This document shows, in pieces, positions 9,276-19,702 of a DNA stretch of 64,000 nucleotides (positions are counted from its first letter, which is position 1; the number at the start of each line of letters is the position of its first letter). Location: positions 879,002 to 943,001 of the forward strand of contig JAJEKV010000106.1 in assembly GCA_021234155.1 (NCBI GenBank), given 5' to 3'. This DNA is from Isoetes taiwanensis (Eukaryota > Streptophyta > Lycopodiopsida > Isoetales > Isoetaceae). The notes below the pieces were generated by a model. That model did not search any database, had not been told where the DNA came from, and saw nothing but the letters and a program-made list of their open reading frames with translations. The position numbers and the translations under genes were made by a program.

Positions 9276-9375
9276 GTCACTTTTGGGGATGACTCTAAGA
9301 GTGCGCGGGAGGGGTGTTAGGTTGGGACCTAACTATGCTCTGGCGCACTCTTGGAGTCGCTGTTCCAAAAGTGAC
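9276..9375. repeat. 68-nt double hairpin, copy C (9291-9358), with an added outer stem
   Basis: The core 9291-9358 has arms GACTCTAAGAGTGCGC and GCGCACTCTTGGAGTC. In this copy the pairing extends further: GTCACTTTTGG at 9276-9286 is the exact reverse complement of CCAAAAGTGAC at 9365-9375. Confidence 0.85.
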
Positions 9376-9505
9376 TTGTACTTAATGTTTTTCGATGTTT
9401 TAACATACAATTCTAGCTATTTCGAGCTTTTTTGATCGGGATTTCATCTTTTATCTTACCATTTGGAGTTCCTAAGGTCAAGTTCTAGGGTTTATATGGG
9501 GTGAC

Positions 9506-9573
9506 GACTCTAAGAGTGCGCGAAAGGGCCATTAGGTCTGAACCTAACATGTTCCTGGCGCACTCTTGGAGTC
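9506..9573. repeat. 68-nt double hairpin, copy D (divergent middle)
   Basis: The outer arms are the same as in copy C. The middle segments differ (GAAAGGGCC instead of GGGAGGGGTG), yet the inner stem TTAGGT/ACCTAA is kept with a different loop. Retention of both stems while the loops change suggests that the fold, not only the sequence, is conserved. Confidence 0.8.
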
Positions 9574-9813
9574 ATTGGCCAAAGTGCTTGAATTTTAGTA
9601 GGGTCTCTTACGTGCTATTTCGATTGTTTATTCTATCTTACCTATGTTCTCTAATTATCTTAATCTTAGATAATTACTATCTCTACCCGGGAGAAAAATT
9701 TTCCCGCTACTCGAGGTTTGTGCCTGGGCTTTTATCTCCAAGACTGAATGTCTAGATGAGTTAGTCCTTATAGGGTTTCGGTCAATGCTCGATCCTGGTC
9801 TGCCAAGATCATA

Positions 9814-9825
9814 GCTCTGATACCA
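9814..9825 (-). other. Primer-binding site of element 1 (initiator Met-tRNA)
   Basis: On the minus strand the sequence is TGGTATCAGAGC, one base inside the LTR end. It matches the 3' end of plant initiator Met-tRNA and is the standard primer site of many plant LTR retrotransposons. It proves the orientation and the 5' boundary of the internal region. Confidence 0.95.
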
Positions 9826-11088
9826 CTGTGACGTCCCCTACTCGTATACGGTGCACTCACCGTATACAAACAGGAGTTCATCCCCCATACCAGCTCCATG
9901 CTATCTGGGGCCCTCCACATGACACTGCAACCGTGTCGGGTTCCAGTGGGAAGAGTGGAAGGGTCATTGCACCCCGTCTTCCTCAGGGCCTACCTAGCTG
10001 CGGAAGCGTAAACATACATGTCAGTAGCACATACATCAACATCATATGACCATCACGAAGGATGGTCCTCCACATATCTGCATAGACAAAAAGATCAAGA
10101 CTCGCACATAGGAAATCCTACCCAAGGCTCGGACTCAAGGGATGGCCCGACGGCTTGGGTCTCGAGTTCATTGCGGGGGCAAATTCATGGCAATGGATTT
10201 GGCTGGCATATGAACATGGCTTAGGGTTGTCCACTCCATCCGCCCCTCCCCTTGCACACTTTGCGAGTGGTGTGAAAAGTGTCGGGGACTGATCAGAGCC
10301 CACGGGATGCATAGCCAAGAGGGCTACTCACGGGCTCATCTTCCCGGTTCGATGGGGCGGTAGGGATCACTCCCTCCGAGATCTACATGCTGACTCAAGG
10401 TGGCTAGAGGGCCACGCCCCGTTCGGCCCGAACCCACTGGAAGGTGAACACCACCCCACGGGTGTCGAGCCCATGCCTTGCCCGCACGCAATGGCAAGCC
10501 ATTGGACCTAGCCACAATGGTTCCCGGTAGGCCTTACACACCAGAGGAACCGTTCATGAGTCAGGACATGAACCTCCTTCTCAGCCAGTCTGGCCCCTTC
10601 ACCCACATCCCGGTGTGGCTCTTGCGCACAGGCCGAATCTACAGTGTGCTAGAGAGGCTACTCTTGGAGCATCAACTACAAAGGGTCTCTACCCCCCTTC
10701 CCAATACAAGGAGTTCATAGAGATACATCATCCATATACATCATAGAAGAACTAAAGAACAAGATCTAACCTACAACATAGAGTTAGGTTCTTTAGTTAG
10801 AATCTGCTATCTAGAGATCTAGAGGCCGCTATGGCCAATCTAATAGGCTAAACCTACTGATTCAATGACTAAAATAGGGTTTAGACTATCTAATTGGCCA
10901 AATACCTGATCCTTGAGGGGCTCCTCCTGACCTGAGCTCGACCATCCTGCTGAAACGCTCGAATCTAGAGAAACTAAGGATGCAACTCTCCTAGCCAGAG
11001 TCTGGGATGCGGTTTTGGCTGTTGAGGCAGCCAAAACAGAGTTCTGAAGCCCTAAAATCGAAAATTGGGCTAGTTAGGGTTTCCTACC

Positions 11089-11096
11089 CTATATAG
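11089..11096 (-). promoter_or_regulatory. TATA-like box in the LTR of element 1
   Basis: The palindromic CTATATAG lies about 400 bases from the 5' end of the LTR, the expected place for a U3 promoter. It is preceded on the minus strand by the tandem repeat at 11341-11201. Confidence 0.45.
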
Positions 11097-11200
11097 ACAA
11101 GGGAGTTGGCTAGGGTTTCCAATTATCCCCTTTTGGCATGTGGGATAATTGGAAATGGGCCCACTTGCCTTTAAGGGCTAGGTGGCCAAATGTGCACACA

Positions 11201-11341
11201 TGGAAATGTGTGCCCACATTAATGTGTACATTGGAAAATGTGCACATTAGTTGCACCTATGGGTGTGGCCCACTTGGCATGAAGTGTCCACTTGGAAATG
11301 TGTGCCCACATTAATGTGTACATTGGAAAATGTGCACATTA
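11201..11341. repeat. Two-copy repeat in the U3 region of the element 1 LTR
   Basis: A nearly identical 49-base segment starting TGGAAATGTGTGCCCACATT occurs at 11201 and again at 11293, a period of 92 bases. It contains the short palindromes AATGTGCACATT and AATGTGTACATT. Its location 100-250 bases upstream of the TATA-like box resembles an enhancer repeat. Confidence 0.75.
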
Positions 11342-11494
11342 ATAGTTGCACATATTTCTGGCAAGTTGCCCCCTAGGGCTACTCACCTGGCTACACGATA
11401 GCGTTACCGTCACCGGAGTGGCGGTAATGCTGCGGATCGCGGGCGCAACGATGCGGTATAATGCCCCGGGCGATCTTCGGGCCGAAACGTCACA

Positions 11495-12983
11495 TTATGC
11501 ACAAGCAGTTTAGGTCGAATGTGAGGCCGAAGTCAAGGTGAGGTTATGGCCAAGGGAAAAGAGGTTATGGCCAAGGGAAAAGATGAAATAAAGGTCAATA
11601 GGGCTGAGATCCCAATTGAGTGCCGAGAGCTTAGCCATATGGTAGAATGAGAAAAGAAAAGGACAAGTGAAAATATAATAACTATGTAAAATGACATATT
11701 GCTAGTAAAGCTAGTTTCGTACAGATGATCTGCAATAAAAAAGCGAAACGAGATAATGTACATGTGAAATGAAAGGAAAACAAATGATTCGGAAGAGTGA
11801 CATATTGTAAGGAAAGCTATGCAGCAACGAGGAATGCAAGCCCATGAAACAAATGCAACAAGAAAATAACCATGTACAAGGTGCCAAAAATATATATGAG
11901 CCAAAAAATACCTGTTGGAAATTGTATGGCTTCACTTAAAAATGAAGAAGGGAGCCGTCTAAGTGTAGTCCCCAGTGGGGGCCCGGGGTGATAGGCTTAC
12001 AGCGAAAATACGACAATGGTCAAAGTGCAGAAATTGATCATCCAACTAACAAAATGCGGTTGATGAATGTAAAACTCGAAGCCAAGTTGTGATTCGAAGA
12101 AAGGCGGGGTCGAGGTGAAGGCCGAGGTCAAATCCAAGTGTGTGGTTTCAACATTGAGAAAGAAGAAAAAAGAAGAGGAATATTAGATATAGAAGACCTA
12201 ATAGAAGCCAAATAATAGAAGCCAGATGATATAAAACGTGGAGAATGCATAATTTTAAAAAAGGTGGAGTTTAAAAGGCATATTTCAGAATGAGCATCCC
12301 AAGATTCTCCTACAAGTATACAAGGCGGGGTTATACCAAAAGTACAATGCAAATCAGAATTGACCTAATATAGTATCCATTCCAAACTCAATGTAGTGCC
12401 CACGTAGGTGAAAAAACTCAATGTACTGCTATGCAGATAAAGCCTGCATAATAATATGAGTCCAACTGTTGAAAACCAAGATTCATTACTGCATAGTAAT
12501 ATGAGTGCAACTGTAGAGGCATGAATGAATTGAATAAATGAATGGAGCACCACAAGAGTTAGAAATTTGCAACATTGGCAAACCAAAGCGTTTGTAGTTA
12601 GTGGAGGATAAGACAACACAAGCTGTACATTAGAAAATAAAAATTTCTGTTAAAAAAATACCACAAGAATACCAGAATCACAAACGCAAAGCTGGGGATT
12701 GAGAAACACAGGGAATCATGGCAAAGGGCTCAGTGAAAGAAAAGGTTCTAATGCATACTTCCACCGCTAGGGAATTGATAGATGGGATGGGCAAAAGAGT
12801 GGATGAAGCTCCCCATAAAAACCAATGACAATGGAAGAAATCTATGGATGAAAGAATCTTAACTCGAAATACAAAAATCCAGTAGGTGAAGTCCAAAATC
12901 AACATAAATCTGGAAAATTAAATAAACAAGTGCTGCAGGAATTGGAAAGGGCCAGTTTTGTGTCTCTTGCGAGTCCCTTCCTA
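11495..12983. other. Non-coding stretch right of element 1
   Basis: No gene or known repeat is recognised. A 21-base unit AGGTTATGGCCAAGGGAAAAG is tandemly doubled at 11541-11582. The short minus-strand ORFs have no recognisable domain. Confidence 0.5.
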
Positions 12984-13448
12984 GAATCATAGGTGCCTCC
13001 AATCATAAATGACTATAAGCGAACGAGAGGTGCCCAGAGGCCCCAACATACGATCTGGGTCAGGGTGCACCTCGTTTATTAGAATATGTAGAAAAATAAC
13101 AGGAAGTTCCAAGGGGATTTGATATGGATGTAAAAAGACCAATTCTTGAAACTACAATTGAATAGGTTGTTATAAAAAAGAACATAGATTCAAGATAAAA
13201 AATAATCACATTAGCTCACTGGGTACATCGGTTAAAGTAGTCTTATTAGGACATTGAGTTATTTTGGTAGAGGATCGAACCCCCACATTTTATATTCTAA
13301 AATCTTAGCCAAAGCGTATAGAGGTTCGATATTCCCTCAAAACCTTAGACGAAATCGTATTTCATATTTCAAAATCATAGGCGCCTTCAATCATAAATGA
13401 CTATAAGCGAACGAGAGGTGCCCAGATGCCCCAACATACGATCTGGGT
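12984..13448. repeat. Pair of 76-base direct repeats flanking a 310-base segment
   Basis: The sequence from AATCATAGGTGCCTCCAATC to CGATCTGGGT (12984-13060) recurs at 13373-13448 with a few changes. The segment between them holds the SINE-like unit below. Confidence 0.75.
13208..13300 (+). mobile_element. Possible tRNA-derived SINE fragment
   Basis: TTAGCTCACTGGGTA resembles a pol III A box and, about 55 bases on, GGATCGAACCC resembles a B box. This is the usual spacing for a tRNA-related SINE head. No tail or target-site duplication was identified, so the call is tentative. Confidence 0.35.
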
Positions 13449-14590
13449 TATAGGATCGACGAATCCAATGACTGTGGTAGTCATAGGATCAATGTACTCC
13501 TTTTGTTTTTTTCCTATCACTTTGTTCTGCAGAGAATACTTTGCCGGGATTTCCTGAGTTAATGAATCTCTCGTACCTTTAGCTGGAATCCAATTGGACA
13601 GATTCCAATTTGAGCTAGAATTGTGACTGAGCTTATTTTTAACCACAAAATTCGATTCTGTGGCAATCTGAGTTAGGGGTGGAGTGAGATTTACAGTACT
13701 TTTAGTAACCATATAACCATCATTCAAAAAAATTGAGAATATGTCTTAATTTCGGTACTTTTTTCCGTCCGCATTTTTTTTGTTTTTTATTCCCCGTCCG
13801 CCATTTTTTTTGTTTTTTCTCTCCATCCGCCTTTCTTGTTTTCGTTTTCAATTTTCAATTTTCAGATTCCCGCCCGTCCGTTTTCCCCCCTTTTTTTCGT
13901 CTCCTATTCTTTTGCTCCCTCTCCTTATTTTTTTTCCCTCCTCTAAATTCCCGCCCGTCCCTTTTCTTTTACTCCCTCTTCGCTTTTAGTTGCTCCGCCT
14001 TTTTATTTTGTGTTTCTTCGTTTCTCAACAAAGAGGTCCACGCCTCAGGTTTTCCACAGGCTTTCCACATCGAGCTTTTCCACAGGGTTTTCCATCGAGC
14101 TTTTCCACATCGAACTGTAACAGGTGGAGCGCTTGGAGCACTGGCGGATGGAACACTGGTGGATGAAGCACTTGGAGCACAGCCCAGACGCAACAATACA
14201 ATACTCTGTTATCTCTTCTGGATACTGCTAGGTATACTACCAATATCTCATCTCATTATCTCTTCTAGATATTACTCGTTATTGCTAGGTAGACTTCGGC
14301 AGATGGTAATAGTCCGTTATTGGGAGAGAAGCCCTTGTAATTTTGACTTGATTCGAGTTGCTTGCGCAATACAAATTCTGATGTTGAATCAGCCCAAAAA
14401 TGCTCAAAATCACAATTATTGAAGGGGCTTTGGGGTTGGGCATGATCTAACTGTCAAATCCGACCTACTTTGAAGTGTTACAGCTGCTAATTTCAAGATC
14501 AAAGCAGGAAATTTGCTCAATTTAAAATGATGTTGCGGGATTAAAATTTGCTCAATTTCGTGATGTTGCAGGGTTTTGTGAAGAGCCCAT
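13449..14590. other. Non-coding, with pyrimidine-rich tract 13755-14030
   Basis: The long plus-strand frame at 13733-14422 is a product of a T/C-rich low-complexity tract and has no domain. Short repeats TTTTCCACA and CATCGAGCTTTTCCAC occur at 14050-14120. Confidence 0.5.
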
Positions 14591-14647
14591 AGTTGAAATC
14601 GCGCCTGGCGCGATTTGAGGTGAGTGCCAGACTGAAAAAAAAAAATT

Positions 14648-14688
<41 letters not shown>

Positions 14689-15335
14689 AAAACGCGCCGC
14701 TTTGCGCGATTTGAGGTTAGCCTATTCCTTATTTTTGTCATTTTGGACATTTTTAAGGACATTTGAGAGTGATTGTCCTTGTTAAATCGCGCCAGGCGCG
14801 ATTTTGTATTTACTTTTTCCATAAAAAGTTGTTCTTTTAACTGTTTTGTAGGATGTTTTTGTTATTATTTTTCTCTAAAACTGGTTTTTTTTTAACTATT
14901 TTGTAGGACATTTTAAGTATTTTGGGCAGGATAAAATCGCATCAGGAGCATTATAAAGACTCTTCACGCTTGTAAAATCGTCTGCTTTGACCATTTTGTA
15001 GGACATAAATTTTATTGTTTGTATAAATATTTGAGTTGAATCTGCATAAATGTAGTATGTTTATGTCCACAAAATCGCGACCCGGTAGCGATTTTCATTT
15101 CGAAAATAAGGACTTGCTTGCAGTTAGTTATTCAAATATACTTGTTATTTTACTCTACAAATTTCGCGGTTGCGGATAATTGTGTTTAAAATATGCAATT
15201 TTTTAGGTTTTTATGTTGCCAAAACATAAATTTTTTAGGTTAAATTCCATCGTATTTTACAAGTTTCATCAAATTCAACACATGATTATATAGCTAAAAT
15301 GGCCTATAATAAGCCTATTCGGCGCGATTTTGGAC
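14590..15335. repeat. Array of degenerate GCGC palindromes with poly(A) tract
   Basis: Imperfect copies of AATCGCGCC(A/T)GGCGCGATT occur near 14598, 14690, 14783, 14935, 15073 and 15320. The copies at 14598 and 14783 are almost perfect palindromes. The first three are about 93 bases apart and share the downstream GCGCGATTTGAGGT. TTTTGTAGGACATTTT recurs in the same stretch. A long A tract occupies 14635-14686. It looks like a decayed tandem family of unknown type. Confidence 0.6.
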
Positions 15336-17470
15336 CAGACATAATCCCAATTTAATTGAATGATGGTTATATTGACTTTAGCTTTTCCCTTGTACCTATA
15401 TTTTTTTGTCTTAGTCATATATTCAGTGATATTGGAAGAGTCTTTAAAATTAATCTTTTTGTATGAACTGCAATATTCTGTCGCTCCCTTTCCAATCTTT
15501 TTTTTGCAATTCTTCTTGCACTCCCATTGACCTTTCTCCATGTAGAATCTTGAACCTCTTGTGACCTTTTTGAAATAGTCAAAACCTTGGAATTTGAAGA
15601 TGCCTTGTTGATATCAGCATGATTCACATCTGGATTATTTGTTAGAAGTTTCTTTCTCCTTACATGTAGCATACCAGAAATGTCTAGAATCACAAGTTAA
15701 GCAAATAGGAGGTAATCCATTCTATCCCCTTCGGTTTGCTAGAGCATAACTCACAAGAATGGGAGCTGATACATTTTTATGTATTTTTCACGTGAAGCAT
15801 AACTACCATATATGAGCTCTTAGAAAGGGTTTGGCTAGTTTTTGTGTTCTTGATTTTATATTATTTTTTTTGTGAACCTTCAAAATGCCCTTTAATGGTC
15901 CATCATGGGACAGGTCTAGTGTTAAAGAAAGCATCTATGCCATTGTATTTTCGACACATCTTTGATAACAAATCCTCATTTCCGTTACATCAGAATAACA
16001 GGCTAGAGCCAGAGTGCGGCCATGTAGTCGCATCGTTTCATGTCCTGCCCTAAATTGATTTCAGACTATCTGCCTTTTTTTCATTCCAGATAACCTATAT
16101 TTTTATGATATTTTAGCTACAAACAATAGAGCAATAACATCATTGGGCCTTCGAATTTTTTTTTTTTGGAAGGACGTCAGACATTGGGCCTTGAAATTAT
16201 TCAAAGGTCCCATATTAACCATTGTTAAATTAGGCTAATCATTGTTAAATTATACAAGAAATTTATCGCGGCAGCCTTGCGGCCGCAGCGAACATTTCTC
16301 TTCTCCAACCCGCTGCAAAAGAAGTTTTGTGCTAAGTCGAATAGATCTCAATTCTGGACATCCTTGAGATGCAAAAGAACATGCAGGAGTTGAACCTTGG
16401 TATTCGTTTGCAAATCTTTAGCCAAAAAGGTCTGATACTAAGTTTGCAAATAAAAAAGTCTTTAATAATGGCATGGAGTTCAATGTTGCATCCATTTAAA
16501 TATGCCCAGTTGGTACATAACAAAAGAAATCGACCTGTATAGTCCTCAAATATGAACAGAAGGATCTCAAATTTGAGCAAAAAATTTTATACTATGCTCT
16601 GTTGCCTGTGATGCAATCTTGTCCTTTATTATTGATCAGATATTTTGAAATTGATTTACTGAAAAAATCTTTAAAAGCATAAGGAATAGATCCTAGAAGG
16701 GTAATAATATTGCAAGTTTAGATTTACATTGTATATTTAAGGTCGTGGAAATCGTGGCCACTAGTGCCATACTCATGCCTAATTATGTTCCTGCTCTAAC
16801 ACAGATATGACATAGGCTCTTGGATACCATGTGATAGCCACTTGGCCTACATCTCCCTTGTGAGAATGGATGTTCCGAATGTGAAATACCTTTTAAGAAT
16901 TAAAATGAAATATGCGATAAACCCACATAGACCAAGGCTTGCCCCCCCCCTAGGGGCAACCCAAAAAGAAAGTTTGATGAAGTGTGGCCCATAAATAGAG
17001 GACCAATGTGTTTTCGAATGCACGAAATTCCAGGCCAGACTAAGAACCGTTACATCCTAAATCCTGAGAAAGCAAATAAGACGTGAGTTTTGGCCAACTT
17101 TCTTGATTAAAATATCAAGTCAACAATGTACCACTTAGAAGGAAAAGGGGGATTTAGAGTTTTGTTTCATATTTTATATATCTACATGCAAGCACTGCTG
17201 ATCAAGAAATCGAGACACAAAGAAAACGAAATGAATAATAGTGAAACCTGGTTACAAAAGGAAAATGCTGGGCATCAAAAAAATAAATGACCCTTTTCTT
17301 CTTATTCAGAGTTGTTTTGTTTGCAGCAAAACTTGCTCTATCAGCTCAATTTTTGCACGTCACTAAAATCTGATATTCTCTAAGTGCCTATCCCACAATG
17401 TCATCTTCCATCCCCTTCCATCCCTGCAATTCATTGTTATAAAAAAGTGTGCAATAACAAGACGAAAATA
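15336..17470. other. Non-coding stretch with dispersed repeat pieces
   Basis: No complete gene is seen. The segment 16286-16371 recurs inverted at 38128-38213. The segment around 16917-16970, with CCTAGGGGCAACCC, recurs at 58799-58852. Short homopolymers occur at 15868 and 16160. Confidence 0.5.
16286..16371 (+). repeat. Dispersed 86-base repeat, copy 1 (inverted copy at 38128-38213)
   Basis: The stretch from GCGAACATTTCTCTTCTCCA to TTGAGATG matches the reverse complement of 38128-38213 with roughly six differences by eye. I do not recognise the family. Confidence 0.75.
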
Positions 17471-17860
17471 TTAGAAAAGTAGAGATACTACCTCCTCAAA
17501 CAAACTAATCAAAGTATATAAGAACTTCTTGGCCCATTTCATAGAGAACTTTGTTCCATTTTCTGGAAACTCAGAATTTAAACACATGTTACTGATATCC
17601 TTTGATCTAGCCTCAAAATGATAGTCCTTAAGATCTTGAGCATATGTGTTCCAAAAGACCATTGCAAACGCCCGTTGCACTTTGGTTAGTGTTTTCAATG
17701 TCCACCAATATACGCTACCTGTGCAGTTCCAACATCATCAGGACTAATTTGCTAGCTAAATGTTGCTTGAGCTTCTCTTGCAATGTCGTCCTTTGAAATT
17801 GCAAAGAAACTCAAATTGTTTCTATGTTTCTATGAACTCCAAGGGACACAAATCCAGAGA
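17471..17860 (-). pseudogene. Fragment of an unidentified host-type gene
   Basis: The minus frame encodes VQRAFAMVFWNTYAQDLKDY and then FPENGTKFSMKWAKKFLY, ending at GAG followed by GTAGTA, a good splice donor. Upstream, DDIAREAQATF and SPDDVGTAQVAYIGG can be read with an intervening TAG and a frame change. The amino-acid composition looks like real protein, not random sequence. I do not recognise the family. The stop and shifts suggest a pseudogene exon. Confidence 0.35.
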
Positions 17861-19690
17861 ATACTTTTGCTTTTGAAATGTTAATTAAATATTTGCATCA
17901 AGATCATGTAACATTTACAAAGTTACATAATGGATGGGTTGTTTCCTGCATAAGAAAGAGAAGCACATACATATATTGCAAGCCAACCTGCCAGAAAGTA
18001 GCAATTAAAGCTTGTGGTTCTAAAAACTTCATCATTACTAAGCTTACGGTTCTAAAACTTTATACCAACTTCATCATTACTGATAGTCATAATTCTATAA
18101 GGCCCTAAAACAAACTCCTTTTCATCTATTGGTCTGTCATCTGCAAATGCTCGAACGCATATGCAAAAGACAAAGATGACTTAATCCAAATGCCAGACTC
18201 CAAGATTTGAGGTTATCCTTCAATCCAGGCAATGCCGATGACTAAAATAGCATTAATCATTGAAGTCCATGAAAAAAGAACAAAAAATAAAAAACTTTTC
18301 CTGGCATCAACAACTGCGTCTGAGAACCAACAACTCATCTCTGTCCTCTTAACTCGACTGCTCAATTATTTAATGCCTTTAATTTTTGGCCAATTCGGTG
18401 TTCGATTCAATTTCTTTGCTTGTTTCATGATGCTAGATTTCTCTGGTTTTAAAAAAATGTGTAGAGTTCAACATACATTCTAATTCGGCTGTGCAAATCC
18501 GTCTGTCTGAACTACGTAATTGGTTGTCGATTCTATAGAGTAAATGCTACTGAATAAGCCCGTTAATAGAAGCAGGCATTGGTCATGGCTGGATTTTAAG
18601 ACACGCTGTTGTTGCCAGCCTGAAGGGAATTTCTACTATGGTCTGATGCCAAGAACGTGACTGGTAAACAAACACTTGCCCAAATTTTGTGGACTGCTCG
18701 GCCCTCTCTGCTTCCGGCCTTTTCCCCTACCTCCCCCACTTTCTGTTGTTGTCTTTCTGCTGACATTTGATGGCTTAACTCTGATGCACAACTCAGATAT
18801 GGCTACTCCTATGCATAGATCAGATATGCACAATTCGAATATGGCTACTACTTGCTATGGCTCTGCTACTCCTAATCCTATAGCAGAAGGCCTCTTTCCA
18901 ACCAGGCAGCACATAGAGTAATGGTGGCTAGGGCTCCCTTACTCAAGTGCCATTTGCTCCCTCTTCTGCTCAAATCTCCAGTATCACGCGAAACTGGAGA
19001 TCCTGCACCACTTAATCAAAAAGCTCAAATCTGCATGCCAGATTCAAACAAAAAAGCCTACAGACATTTGAGCTGCTGATGGTCGGACGCCATAGCCAGC
19101 AAATTTGAGTGCAGATGCCGCATCGTCGGACGCCATAGCCAGCAAATTTTTGCTTTACCTAATGCAATAATGCAACGTGTCAAAAACAATACAAATACAA
19201 TAGAAGTGTTGCGCACGCAAAAACCTAATGTGTCGTGATCATAGCAAGGAATCTTGAAGTAATATGCCAAAAGAATCGCCCTCCAATAATTATCTTCTCA
19301 TCATATAAAATTATGTAGGTTGTTTTGGCAAGAAAAGTGTGACATGTATAGAGGAAATAATTCCACGTCAGCAAGTTAGATTGGGATGGAGGGCCAGGAT
19401 TTCTTTAGACAAATAGGGCAACTTAGTCCCTCTTCTTGACGCTCGATGCACGCTGTAGCCACTCTATCGATTTTCACAGGGATTTAAAGCATGCAAAGCT
19501 ACTGTTATTGGAATCAGCTTGAATTGGATTTTAGAGTGTTTTTTGTCAAAACCAGAATTATACCAAATCGGCGAATTACTTGCAGTTCGCCAGAGAAATC
19601 CCGGCAAGTTTTTGAGATGGGCTCTCATTGCCAGTGCTAATTAAGTAACACCCAGAGGGTATTCTTCTTCTTCTTATTTATGTTTCCTTT
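17861..19690. other. Non-coding stretch
   Basis: No supported gene. A short duplication containing CGGACGCCATAGCCAGCAAATTT occurs at 19083-19107 and 19126-19149. ATGGCTACT-type repeats occur near 18800-18850. Confidence 0.45.
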
Positions 19691-19702
19691 GAATTTTCAG
19701 GC

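Larger units (their letters stand above)
8860..9813. other. Leader of element 1 between primer-binding site and H3 start
   Basis: No ORF of note is present. The leader contains three of the four 68-nt hairpins, spaced 211 and 215 bases apart. The sequences between hairpins do not resemble each other, so the hairpins are not part of a longer tandem repeat. Confidence 0.6.
1..11494 (-). mobile_element. Ty3/gypsy chromodomain retrotransposon carrying histone genes (element 1), left end outside window
   Basis: Read on the minus strand the order is LTR (11494-9827), Met-tRNA primer-binding site (9825-9814), leader with hairpins, histone H3 (8859-7658), histone-fold-like ORFs (7246-6413 and about 6389-5615), gag (5476-4600), protease and RT (4596-2770), RNase H, integrase and chromodomain (to 646). 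The domain order PR-RT-RH-INT-chromodomain is that of plant chromoviruses. The extra 4 kb between primer-binding site and gag, holding histone ORFs on the same strand, is not part of any standard Ty3 layout I know. The 3' LTR is not seen in positions 1-645, so it lies left of the window or is lost. Several single-base frameshifts and stops show this copy is not intact as assembled. No second LTR interrupts 5476-9814, so the histone block belongs to this element rather than to a nested one. Confidence 0.9.
9827..11494 (-). repeat. 5' LTR of element 1 (1668 bp)
   Basis: The LTR is bounded by the inverted terminal repeat TGTGACGT/ACGTCACA with TG...CA ends. The primer-binding site abuts its left end. 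It shares blocks with the LTRs of elements 2 and 3, for example GCGGAAGCGTAAA followed by a TAGCAC motif near 10005-10030, so the three elements are related. A TATA-like CTATATAG lies at 11089-11096 in the correct minus orientation. Confidence 0.92.

Noticed and set aside
5477-9813. Histone block as a nested host histone cluster inserted in element 1
   Set aside because: All ORFs run in the element's direction, no insertion borders are seen, they are far from host histone sequence, and element 2 has H3 in the same place.
13733-14422. 229-residue plus-strand ORF rich in Phe, Pro and Ser
   Set aside because: It comes from a T/C-rich low-complexity tract and has no domain or homologous feature.
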